Below are positions 35,081-42,444 of a DNA stretch of 64,000 bases, piece after piece. Position 1 is the stretch's first letter. Every line of letters starts with the position of its first letter. The stretch comes from an uncultured Eubacteriales bacterium (GTDB lineage Bacteria; Bacillota; Clostridia; Christensenellales; Aristaeellaceae): positions 31,056-95,055 of the forward strand of contig CACXHB010000015.1 in the NCBI GenBank assembly GCA_902767315.1. The letters are read 5' to 3'. Made by a program: the position numbers and the translations under genes. A model generated the notes under the pieces. That model did no database searches. It saw only the letters and a program-made list of their open reading frames with translations, and was not told the origin of the DNA.

Positions 35081-35109
35081 ATTATATCCCCGGCCTCTCC
35101 CCCTGTCAA
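35081..35109 (-). promoter_or_regulatory. Consensus promoter of the lysine transporter operon
   Basis: Minus-strand TTGACA (35104-35109), 17-bp spacer, TATAAT (35081-35086), both boxes perfect. It lies just upstream of the riboswitch. Confidence 0.9.
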
Positions 35110-35155
35110 GGGGCGTTTTCTGCATATTTATGCTAAGCTGTCGTTAACCGCCGCG

Positions 35156-35184
35156 TTGACAAAGCAAAATTTCAGCGGTATACT
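35156..35184 (+). promoter_or_regulatory. Promoter of the 573-residue enzyme gene
   Basis: TTGACA (35156-35161), 17-bp spacer, TATACT (35179-35184); divergent from the lysine operon promoter. Confidence 0.85.
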
Positions 35185-35222
35185 TTTCCCATCCCAATTG
35201 TGCAAAAGGGAGTGATGATCCG

Positions 35223-36944
35223 ATGCAGACCGTCTATTTTTCGCTGCTTCAGAAGTGGTGCGACGCGCTGATCGCCTGCCAGGCCCACGACCTGGGCCCC
35301 GCCTTTGACGGCGCGTTTCTCTGTCCCGCCTGCAAATTTCCCCACGGCCGCTGCCAGGACGCGGTCTATCCCCTGCTATACGTGGCCCGGCGCACCGGGG
35401 AAAACCGCTACATCGAGGCCGCCAAGGCGGTTTTCGACTGGCATGACCGGAACATGACCTGCGACGACGGGGGCGTGTACAACGACGCCATGTCCGATTG
35501 GCGCTATATTACGGTGTTCGCGGCGGTAGCCGTGTGCGAAGCGCTGGAGCGCCACGGGGATCTGCTGGATCTTCCCACCCGGGAAAAGTGGCGTGCAAAG
35601 CTTACGCGCATGGCAGACTGGCTGTACCGCAACCTGGACGAGCATTCCAAAACCAACATCAATTATGTGGCCACCAACGCCTGTGCCATGGCCCTGACGG
35701 GGCGCTTCCTGAACAGACCGGAATACGTGGCCAAGGCCCGGCGCCTGGCGGCCTTCGCGCTAAATTATTTCACGGAAAACGGCCTGCTCTTTGGCGAAGG
35801 CAAGCCCCGGGATAGCTTCACTCCCCGGCGCTGCCGCCCCATCGACATCGGCTATAATGTGGAGGAGTCCATTCCCGCCCTCATCAAATACGCCGTTTCC
35901 GTGGGAGACGAAAACGCCCTTTCCTTCCTGACGGAGGTACTGCGCAAGCAGCTGGACTTCCTGCTGCCCGACGGCGGGTGGGACAATTCCTTCGGTTCCC
36001 GCAACAACAAATGGACCTATTACGGCAGCCGCACCTCCGACGGCTGTCAGGCGGGCTACGCCCTGTTGGCAGACCGGGATCCCCGTTTCGCCGAAGCGGC
36101 GCTGCGCAACGCCCGGTTGATGGAACGTTGTTCCCAAAACGGCCTGTTGAACGGCGGCGTGCGCTATCCGGAAAACGGCGAGCCCGCCTGCGTCCACCAT
36201 ACCTTCACCCACGCCAATGCCCTGGCCTGCGCCCTGGAGGCGGGAATTGAAAAGTATACCCAACCTGCGGCCCTGCCCGCCGACCATGCTGCAAAGCCCA
36301 TTTCCTATTATCCGGAAATCGACACCTATAAACTGGCCGTGGGCGATCTGCGAGCCACGATTACCGGCTATGATTACGATCTTTCCGCCGGACACGCTTC
36401 CGGCGGTACGCTGACTCTTTTGTGGCACAAGGCCGTGGGCCCGGTGATTGTCTCCTCGGTGGTGGATTACCGGCTGGTAGAGCCTGTGAACCAGCAGCAG
36501 ACCCTGCGCCTGTCCCGTCATCGGACGCTGACCCCCCGGGTGGAGCTGATTCGGGACGGCCGGCGCTACTCCCAGTGCTACGACACCCGCGCCTCCATAG
36601 AGGTTTCCGGAGATTCCGGCGAAATCCGCGTGGTCGTAGGGGCCGCGCTGGTGACTCTGGAGCAGCAGATTCTGCCTGCTCCCGTTACGGTGAACCTGGA
36701 ATATCGCTTCACTGCCGGCGGCGTGCGCATTTCCGGCCGCCTGGTGGGAGACGGCGCATCTGCCGCACGGTTTGTCTTGCCCATCGTCAGCCGAAATGTG
36801 CAGGTGCGCACCGATTGCGTCTGCGAAAAGCAGCCTATCTTCTTCCTGACCCCCGGCTTCGACGCGCTGGAATACACCCTGCGCCCGGACGCGGAAGGGC
36901 ATTTCCAGGCAGAGATCCGCCTGCCGGAGCTTCGCTCGCTGTAA
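35223..36944 (+). CDS. Predicted cytoplasmic glycan-active enzyme, alpha/alpha-barrel plus beta-sandwich
   Basis: Protein of 573 residues without signal peptide. The first ~330 residues look like an (alpha/alpha) toroid: aromatic- and His-rich repeats such as FPHGRCQDAVYPLLYVAR, VFDWHDRN, NINYVATNACAMAL, IGYNVEESIPALIKY and GGWDNSFGSRNNKWTYYG. The rest is beta-rich. This layout is shared by several polysaccharide lyase and unsaturated glycuronyl hydrolase families, but I cannot name one. The VHHTFTHANAL segment could form part of a metal or catalytic site. AAAAGGGAGTG precedes the ATG. Function is open. Confidence 0.7.
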   Translation: MQTVYFSLLQKWCDALIACQAHDLGPAFDGAFLCPACKFPHGRCQDAVYPLLYVARRTGENRYIEAAKAVFDWHDRNMTCDDGGVYNDAMSDWRYITVFAAVAVCEALERHGDLLDLPTREKWRAKLTRMADWLYRNLDEHSKTNINYVATNACAMALTGRFLNRPEYVAKARRLAAFALNYFTENGLLFGEGKPRDSFTPRRCRPIDIGYNVEESIPALIKYAVSVGDENALSFLTEVLRKQLDFLLPDGGWDNSFGSRNNKWTYYGSRTSDGCQAGYALLADRDPRFAEAALRNARLMERCSQNGLLNGGVRYPENGEPACVHHTFTHANALACALEAGIEKYTQPAALPADHAAKPISYYPEIDTYKLAVGDLRATITGYDYDLSAGHASGGTLTLLWHKAVGPVIVSSVVDYRLVEPVNQQQTLRLSRHRTLTPRVELIRDGRRYSQCYDTRASIEVSGDSGEIRVVVGAALVTLEQQILPAPVTVNLEYRFTAGGVRISGRLVGDGASAARFVLPIVSRNVQVRTDCVCEKQPIFFLTPGFDALEYTLRPDAEGHFQAEIRLPELRSL

Positions 36945-36970
36945 TTTTGCGCCCCAGATTTGCATCAAAA

Positions 36971-37006
36971 AGGCGTCCCCGGGAAAGAAATCGCCCAAGG
37001 ACGCCT
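36971..37006. terminator. Bidirectional terminator
   Basis: AGGCGTCC (36971-36978) and GGACGCCT (36999-37006) with A-run before and T-rich run after, between converging genes. Confidence 0.75.
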
Positions 37007-37010
37007 GATT

Positions 37011-37748
37011 TTATTTTTTCGCCCATTCCCTGCAGACCTGCTCGTAGGTCGCATGGGTGCCGATGTCAATGCACTCGCCGTCAAAGATATAGGCCTTCAC
37101 CGGCTTACGCCGATACAGCCATTCCGGGAAATGTCCGGGGGAATCCGGTTCGTTGCCTTCCTTCAGGTACGTTCCGATCAGGGGCAGCGTATCTCTCCGG
37201 TACAGATACAGGGCGTAAACCGCCAGATCTCCCGGCGGGTTCTGGGGCTTTTCCACCAGGCCCACCACCCGGCCGTCTTCATCCAGGGTAGCAATGGCAA
37301 ACCGCTTGCAGGTTTCCACGTCCGGCTCCGGCTTGGCGGCGATGCAGTCGCACTGATTTTTCCGCCAGAAATCCACAAATCCGTTCAGAGAAAAGGTAAA
37401 CAGATTGTCCGACGCCGCCACCAGCAGATCGTCGTCCAGCTTCGCCTGTTCAATGGCAAACTGCATATCGCCGATGGCGCCGATGCGGTTGTCGTTGCAG
37501 GTGGTGCCGTCGTCCAGCACCGTATAGCGCATGTTGCTCGTCTGTTCCGCGGCCCAGGCTTCAAATTGCGAAGCAAACCGGTGGTTGGTCACAATCACCG
37601 TCTCGTCGATCTCCGGCACGGCGCAAATCTGATCCATCAGAAAATCGATCATCTTCCGTCTGCCAATGGGCAGAAGCGCCTTGGGGGTGTCCTTGGTCAG
37701 CGGGTAGAGCCGCATTGCGTATCCAGCGGCCAGAATCAAAGCCTTCAA
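37011..37748 (-). CDS. Sugar-1-phosphate nucleotidyltransferase family protein
   Basis: NTP-transferase fold enzyme of 245 residues that would couple a sugar phosphate or phosphocholine to a nucleotide. The signature KALILAAGYAMRLYPLT and TPKALLPIG starts the protein, followed by DQICAVPEIDETVIVTNH and AASDNLFTF (metal-binding Asp). The family's usual N-terminus begins at KALILAAG, so I chose the TTG at 37748 behind GAGGTG; a GTG at 37757 is possible. It stands alone, with no partner gene for a sugar pathway. Confidence 0.85.
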   Translation of the reverse strand: MKALILAAGYAMRLYPLTKDTPKALLPIGRRKMIDFLMDQICAVPEIDETVIVTNHRFASQFEAWAAEQTSNMRYTVLDDGTTCNDNRIGAIGDMQFAIEQAKLDDDLLVAASDNLFTFSLNGFVDFWRKNQCDCIAAKPEPDVETCKRFAIATLDEDGRVVGLVEKPQNPPGDLAVYALYLYRRDTLPLIGTYLKEGNEPDSPGHFPEWLYRRKPVKAYIFDGECIDIGTHATYEQVCREWAKK

Positions 37749-37891
37749 ATCCTTCACCTCAACACAATTATACCATAAATATTCTGTTAATACAACCTTT
37801 GACGCTTCCCCTTTCTTTTCCGTTCCCCATTCTCGCAGAAAAATGCTTTTTTCTGGAAAAAAGTATGATCATGGATCAGGAGGGGATTTTT

Positions 37892-38236
37892 ATGACTGAA
37901 CTGGAGCTGCTTCGGGCCATTCTGGACAGCCATCCTTATGCCATCGTTTACGTTGATTCGGATTTCATCATTCGATACATGAACCGTTACGCCCGGTATC
38001 ATTACTGCGTGGAACGGGGATACGGCGACCTCATCGACAAAAGTCTTTTTGACTGCCGCGCGCCCCAATCCCGGGAAAAAATCGCCGACGCGTTCCACGC
38101 CATGCAGAAAGACGGCAAGGAGCGGTTCATCGGCATAAACGCCCGCAATCTGCGCATCTATATGCAGCCCGTTCGGGATCTCGCCGGAAAGATCTGCGGC
38201 TTTTTCGAGCGTTTTGAACTGAACCTGCAGAAATAA
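37892..38236 (+). CDS. Stand-alone PAS domain protein
   Basis: Small sensor-type protein of 114 residues that is little more than one PAS fold: LLRAILDSHPYAIVYVDSDF, YMNRYARYHYCVERG, DCRAPQSREKI and the closing LAGKICGFFERFEL. It has no effector domain, so it would need to act on a partner. The ATG at 37892 follows AGGAGGGG; upstream residues in frame are non-coding. Bound ligand and partner are unknown. Confidence 0.78.
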   Translation: MTELELLRAILDSHPYAIVYVDSDFIIRYMNRYARYHYCVERGYGDLIDKSLFDCRAPQSREKIADAFHAMQKDGKERFIGINARNLRIYMQPVRDLAGKICGFFERFELNLQK

Positions 38237-38254
38237 TTTTTGCAAAATCTCAAC

Positions 38255-38283
38255 TTACATTCATCGCCGATTTCTGATATACT
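38255..38283 (+). promoter_or_regulatory. Promoter of the MATE gene
   Basis: TTACAT (38255-38260), 17-bp spacer, TATACT (38278-38283), with TG just ahead of the -10. It lies upstream of the large hairpin, so transcripts must pass through it. Confidence 0.6.
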
Positions 38284-38300
38284 GAACATTGCTGAGCAGC

Positions 38301-38347
38301 AAACGACGCGTAAGTCCAAGCCCATGGACTTACGCGCCGTTTGTTTT
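38301..38347 (+). terminator. Terminator-like hairpin in the leader of the MATE gene
   Basis: Arms of 18 bases with one mismatch (38301-38318 and 38325-38342) followed by TTTGTTTTT. It ends the PAS transcript or, since it lies ~10 nt after the MATE promoter start point, acts as an attenuator. Confidence 0.75.
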
Positions 38348-38374
38348 TGGCGAAATTCTTTCCGGAAAGAAGGC

Positions 38375-39790
38375 ATGCTTCATATGGAATCTCCCCGGGC
38401 AAACGACTTCCTGGTCACCGAAAAAATCGGGAAGCTCATGGGAAAATACGCGCTGCCCTGCATGATTTCCCTGCTGGTGGCGGCTCTTTACAACATTGTG
38501 GACCAGATTTTCATCGCCAACGCGTCCTATCTGGGCTCCTATGGCAACGCCGCCAACACGGTGGTTTTTCCCCTAACGGTGGTGGCTCTGGCCGTTTCTG
38601 TGATGATCGGCGACGGCTGCTGCGCCTATGTCAGCCTGTGTCTGGGCGGCGGGCGCAGGGAGCAGGCCCACAAAAGTGTCGGCAACGCCGTGGTGCTGAT
38701 TCTGGCTGCGTCTCTGGTCTGCACAGGGGCGTATCTTCTGTTTTCCGACGGGCTTCTGACCCTGTTCGGCGGCCGGGTCAACGAAGAGACCTTCGCCCTT
38801 TCCCGGGAATATTTCTTCTGGATTGCCCTGGGGCTGCCCTTTTACATGTTCGGTCAGGCCATGAATCCCATCATCCGCTCCGACGGCAGCCCGCGCTTTG
38901 CCATGATCTCCACCCTCGCGGGAGCGGCGGTGAACCTGGTGCTGGATCCGGTGTTCATTTTCGGCTTCCATTGGGGCATGACCGGGGCGGCGGTGGCCAC
39001 GGTGCTGGGTCAGGCCCTTACCGCGGGCCTTGCCCTATGGTATCTTTGCCGCATGAAGTCCGTTTCCCTCTGCCGGAAAAGCTTCCGGCCCTGCTGGTCG
39101 GTGCTTCGGGCGTTTCTGCCCCTGGGCATGTGCAGCTTTCTTTCGCAGATTTCGCTGGTCATGGCCATGGCGGCCATCAATAACATGGAGCGCAAATACA
39201 GCGCCCTGGACGCGGTTTTTGCGCAACGGGAATTCACACAAATCCCCATGGCCGTGCTGGGCATCGTCATGAAGTTTTTCCAGATCATTATTTCCATCGT
39301 GGTGGGACTGGCCGCCGGCTGCATTCCCGTGGTGGGCTACAACATGGGCGCGGGCCGCAAAGATCGGGCAAGGGCCCTGTTCTCCCGGCTGCTTACCGTG
39401 GAATTTCTGGTAGGCCTCGGTGCGCTGGGCGTCGTCGAATTTCTCCCCAGGCAGCTGATCGGCGTCTTCGGCGCTTCCGGGGAAAGCGTGCATTATACGA
39501 CCTTTGCCCTGCGGGCCTTCCGCGTGTATCTTTGCATGCTGCCCCTGGCCTGCGTCAACAAGGCGGCCTTCATTTATCTGCAGGCTCTGGGCAAGGCCTG
39601 GGCCTCCACGCTGCTTTCCATGCTGCGGGAAGTGGCGCTGGGCGTGGGGCTGGCGCTGCTTTTGCCCCTGAAATGGGGGCTGGACGGCGTGCTGTATTCC
39701 ATGCCCGCCGCGGACGCGCTCACCTTCGTCGCCTCTCTGGCGGTAATTTGCCTGACCTATCGGGAACTGACTTCTGTCAAAACCCGCTGA
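38375..39790 (+). CDS. MATE family efflux protein
   Basis: Twelve-helix multidrug/toxin extrusion transporter, 471 residues. Typical features: IGKLMGKYALPCMISLLVAA, YNIVDQIFIA, GRREQAHKSVGNAV, and AMNPIIRSDGSPRFAM. It likely exports cationic drugs by Na+ or H+ antiport. Start ATG 38375 or 38384; both have a weak GAAAGAAGG site. A terminator-like hairpin lies between the promoter and the gene. Confidence 0.92.
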   Translation: MLHMESPRANDFLVTEKIGKLMGKYALPCMISLLVAALYNIVDQIFIANASYLGSYGNAANTVVFPLTVVALAVSVMIGDGCCAYVSLCLGGGRREQAHKSVGNAVVLILAASLVCTGAYLLFSDGLLTLFGGRVNEETFALSREYFFWIALGLPFYMFGQAMNPIIRSDGSPRFAMISTLAGAAVNLVLDPVFIFGFHWGMTGAAVATVLGQALTAGLALWYLCRMKSVSLCRKSFRPCWSVLRAFLPLGMCSFLSQISLVMAMAAINNMERKYSALDAVFAQREFTQIPMAVLGIVMKFFQIIISIVVGLAAGCIPVVGYNMGAGRKDRARALFSRLLTVEFLVGLGALGVVEFLPRQLIGVFGASGESVHYTTFALRAFRVYLCMLPLACVNKAAFIYLQALGKAWASTLLSMLREVALGVGLALLLPLKWGLDGVLYSMPAADALTFVASLAVICLTYRELTSVKTR

Positions 39791-39797
39791 TACATCC

Positions 39798-39832
39798 GGC
39801 GCGGCCTCTCCTCTTTTGGGAAAAGCCGCGCC
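39798..39832. terminator. Bidirectional terminator
   Basis: GGCGCGGC (39798-39805) with GCCGCGCC (39825-39832), with short A and T runs, between the MATE gene and lysA. Confidence 0.7.
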
Positions 39833-39838
39833 TTTGCT

Positions 39839-41131
39839 TTATATATCGCATTTCAGCAAATCTTCCAATGTCTCCCGTCGCACCGCCAACCGATCCGCGC
39901 CGTCCTTCACCAGCACCACCGGCAGCCGGGGCACCCGGTTGTAATTGGAGGCCATTGCGTAATTATACGCTCCGGTGCAGGCCACGGCGATGAAATCGCC
40001 CCCCTGCACCCGGGGCAGCCGCACGTTTTCCTGAATCAGCGCACCGCTTTCGCAGCAGCGCCCAGCCACGGTGTAGGTTTCCAAATCCTCCCCCGTCATG
40101 CGGCTTGCGTTGTACACCGTATAGGGCGCTTTGTACAGGGCATAACGGGGATTGTCCGTCATGCCGCCGTTCACAATCACATAATTCCGGCCGCCGGCGA
40201 TCTGTTTCACCGCGCCGGCAGTATAAAGAGTCATGCCCGCGTCCGCCACAATGGAACGCCCGGGCTCCAGGATGATCTTGGGCTGCGGGACGCCCTTTTC
40301 CCGGCAAAGCCGCCTTACTGTTTCACCCAGCCCCCGCAGCATGTGTTCCACGGAACATTCCGGGTCGCTTTCCCGGTAGCGCACGCCGAAACCGCCGCCC
40401 AGCGCCAGATATTCCGGGGACCAGCCGGTTTCATCCAAAATCTGCCGGCAGAAATTCAGCATCTTCTCCGCCGCCAGAGCAAAGGGGCCTTCCTCAAAAA
40501 TCTGCGAACCGATGTGGCAATGGAGCCCCAGCACCCGCACCCCCGGCTGCTTCAGCGCCGTTTTTACGAATTCCATGGCCTGACCCGTCTCCAGCGGCCG
40601 GCCGAACTGGCATTCCATGCCGGTGTTCACCGCCGCGAAGGTATGGGGGTCAATGCCCGGGGTAATCCGCAGCATCACCGGCGCGAGGATTCCCGCCACG
40701 CGTCCCCGCCGGGCGATGTTCTCCAGATCATATTCCCCGTCGGCAATCAGGCTGTGCACCCCCGCCTGCAGCGCCATGTCGATTTCCCAATCTTCTTTAT
40801 AAGTGCCGTGGAAATGCACCCGATTCATGGGAAATCCCGCCTGTCGGGCGGTATAAAGCTCGCCGCCGCTGACCACATCCGCCCCCAGCCCTTCCCGTTC
40901 CAAAATGGGATACAGGGCCTTAAAGCACATCGCCTTGCTGGCATAGGTCACCAGGGTGTCCCTTCCAAAGGCCGCTTCCGCGCCCCGGACAAAGGCGCGC
41001 ATGTTTTCCACCAGCCGTCCTTCGTCCAAAATGTACAGGGGCGTTCCGTATTTCCGGGCCAGTGCTTCCACGTCCGCACCGCCGAAGCGCAATTTTCCCT
41101 CCGGAGAAATCGCCATGCTCTTCTGAATCAT
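39839..41131 (-). CDS. lysA: Diaminopimelate decarboxylase
   Basis: Pyridoxal-phosphate enzyme making L-lysine from meso-diaminopimelate (430 residues). Motifs: YASKAMCFKAL (PLP lysine), GLHCHIGSQI, LALGGGFGVRY, EPGRSIVADAG and AGRCCESGALI (active-site Cys near the C-terminus). The start is the ATG at 41131 behind AAAGGAG. This is the last step of lysine synthesis, with a lysine-controlled importer about 5 kb away. Transcribed alone from its own promoter. Confidence 0.95.
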   Translation of the reverse strand: MIQKSMAISPEGKLRFGGADVEALARKYGTPLYILDEGRLVENMRAFVRGAEAAFGRDTLVTYASKAMCFKALYPILEREGLGADVVSGGELYTARQAGFPMNRVHFHGTYKEDWEIDMALQAGVHSLIADGEYDLENIARRGRVAGILAPVMLRITPGIDPHTFAAVNTGMECQFGRPLETGQAMEFVKTALKQPGVRVLGLHCHIGSQIFEEGPFALAAEKMLNFCRQILDETGWSPEYLALGGGFGVRYRESDPECSVEHMLRGLGETVRRLCREKGVPQPKIILEPGRSIVADAGMTLYTAGAVKQIAGGRNYVIVNGGMTDNPRYALYKAPYTVYNASRMTGEDLETYTVAGRCCESGALIQENVRLPRVQGGDFIAVACTGAYNYAMASNYNRVPRLPVVLVKDGADRLAVRRETLEDLLKCDI

Positions 41132-41164
41132 TGCAGGGGCTCCTTTAGTATAAATATACATCAT

Positions 41165-41193
41165 AGTATATTCCGCCAAGGGGTCCCTGTCAA
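41165..41193 (-). promoter_or_regulatory. Promoter of lysA
   Basis: Minus-strand TTGACA (41188-41193), 17-bp spacer, TATACT (41165-41170). No lysine aptamer is seen in the short leader. Confidence 0.85.
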
Positions 41194-41216
41194 TCCCGCA
41201 GTGCGCATCCGCCGCG

Positions 41217-41645
41217 TTATCTTTTCTCTTCGGAAAAATCCAGATCATAGCGCGCGCCCATGGAAAACAGCACGCCGTCCGTCAGCCGAATACGCAGAAT
41301 CACGCAGTTTTCGTCGGAAAAATCGTTGTGTCCGTTGTCGATCCATTGGGCAAACGCCCGCCGAAGCGCCCCGAAGCATTCCGCGTTTTCCGCCCGGCCT
41401 ACCCAGCCCAGGTTTTCTCCTCGGCCATGGCCGGAAAACCATTCCCCCGAAACCGCGCACACGGAATTTTCCGCCAATTGGCGCATCTTTCCGGAAAGGG
41501 CATGGGTAATCCCATAAAACGCCCCGTCCCAATAACAGGCGTTCACACTGCGCACATAAGGCACGTTCTCCACCGCCGTGGCCAGCGAAATCACACTGTC
41601 TCTGCCAAAACGTTCTTTCAAAATCGCCAATGCCCGAGCATCCAT
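41217..41645 (-). CDS. Pyridoxamine 5'-phosphate oxidase-like FMN-barrel protein
   Basis: Small flavin split-barrel protein of 142 residues. Pattern: VISLATAVENVPYVRSVNA at the start, CYWDGAFYGITHALSGKMRQ, then VSGEWFSGHGRGENLGWVG. Many such proteins reduce or bind flavin/F420-type cofactors; the reaction here is unknown. Start ATG 41645 behind AAAGGATGG. It is upstream of lysA on the same strand with its own intervening promoter. Confidence 0.8.
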   Translation of the reverse strand: MDARALAILKERFGRDSVISLATAVENVPYVRSVNACYWDGAFYGITHALSGKMRQLAENSVCAVSGEWFSGHGRGENLGWVGRAENAECFGALRRAFAQWIDNGHNDFSDENCVILRIRLTDGVLFSMGARYDLDFSEEKR

Positions 41646-41690
41646 CCTGTCCATCCTTTCTGCATGAAATATCGCATAAATTGCATTTGC

Positions 41691-41719
41691 TTGACAGAAC
41701 ACCGCCAACATGATAAACT
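41691..41719 (+). promoter_or_regulatory. Promoter of the YitT-like gene
   Basis: TTGACA (41691-41696), 17-bp spacer, TAAACT (41714-41719). Confidence 0.8.
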
Positions 41720-41752
41720 GGTAGAAATATTTTATGGAAGCGAGGTTTTATT

Positions 41753-42370
41753 TTGCTCCGGAACCTGGTAAAGTCCCTTTCCCTGAAAAGCTGTCTCATC
41801 GCCTTTTTCTCCAGCGCCTTTCTGGCCTTCGGCCTGTACAACGTGCACTCCCTCTCCAGGGTTACCGAGGGCGGCGTGCTGGGGCTGACTCTCCTTTTGG
41901 ATCACTGGTTTCACATCAGTCCCTCCGTCTCCGGCGCGGTGCTGAACGCCGCCTGCTATCTCATGGGCTGGCGTCTTCTTGGCAAGACCTTCATCGCCTA
42001 TTCCGCCATTTCCACCCTGGGCTTCTCCCTGTCCTACGCCGTGTACGAATGTTTTCCGCCCATCTGGCCGGGCATCGCTGAGTATCCGCTGCTGGCGGCG
42101 GTGGTGGGCTCCGTGTTCGTGGGGCTGGGGGCGGGCTTCTGCGTGCGCATCGGCGGCGCACCCGGAGGCGACGACGCGCTGGCCATGAGCCTTGCTCACC
42201 TGACCCACTGGAAAATTCAATGGATTTATCTCCTCAGCGACCTGATCGTGCTGGGGTTTTCCGCCACCTACATTCCCCTGCGCCGGCTGGGCTATTCCCT
42301 GCTGACCGTGATTCTCTCCGGGCAGCTCATCGGCCTGGTGCAGAATTTTCACTTCAAAAAATCCGGCTGA
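41753..42370 (+). CDS. YitT/DUF161-type membrane protein
   Basis: Five- or six-helix membrane protein of 205 residues. N-terminal FSSAFLAFGLYNVHSLSRVTEGGVLG resembles the glycine-rich GI-T-GG start of the YitT family, and GAGFCVRIGGAPGGDDALAM its conserved loop. It lacks the C-terminal DUF2179 domain of longer relatives. It starts at TTG 41753 behind GAGGT. Transport substrate unknown. Confidence 0.83.
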   Translation: MLRNLVKSLSLKSCLIAFFSSAFLAFGLYNVHSLSRVTEGGVLGLTLLLDHWFHISPSVSGAVLNAACYLMGWRLLGKTFIAYSAISTLGFSLSYAVYECFPPIWPGIAEYPLLAAVVGSVFVGLGAGFCVRIGGAPGGDDALAMSLAHLTHWKIQWIYLLSDLIVLGFSATYIPLRRLGYSLLTVILSGQLIGLVQNFHFKKSG

Positions 42371-42389
42371 TTTTTCCGGCCGTTCAGAA

Positions 42390-42423
42390 GACCACCGTTG
42401 AAACAGGCGTTCCAACGGTGGTC
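42390..42423. terminator. Bidirectional terminator
   Basis: Eleven-base perfect arms GACCACCGTTG (42390-42400) and CAACGGTGGTC (42413-42423) followed by CTTTTT. Confidence 0.85.
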
Positions 42424-42444
42424 CTTTTTATGCGATTTCCGCCG

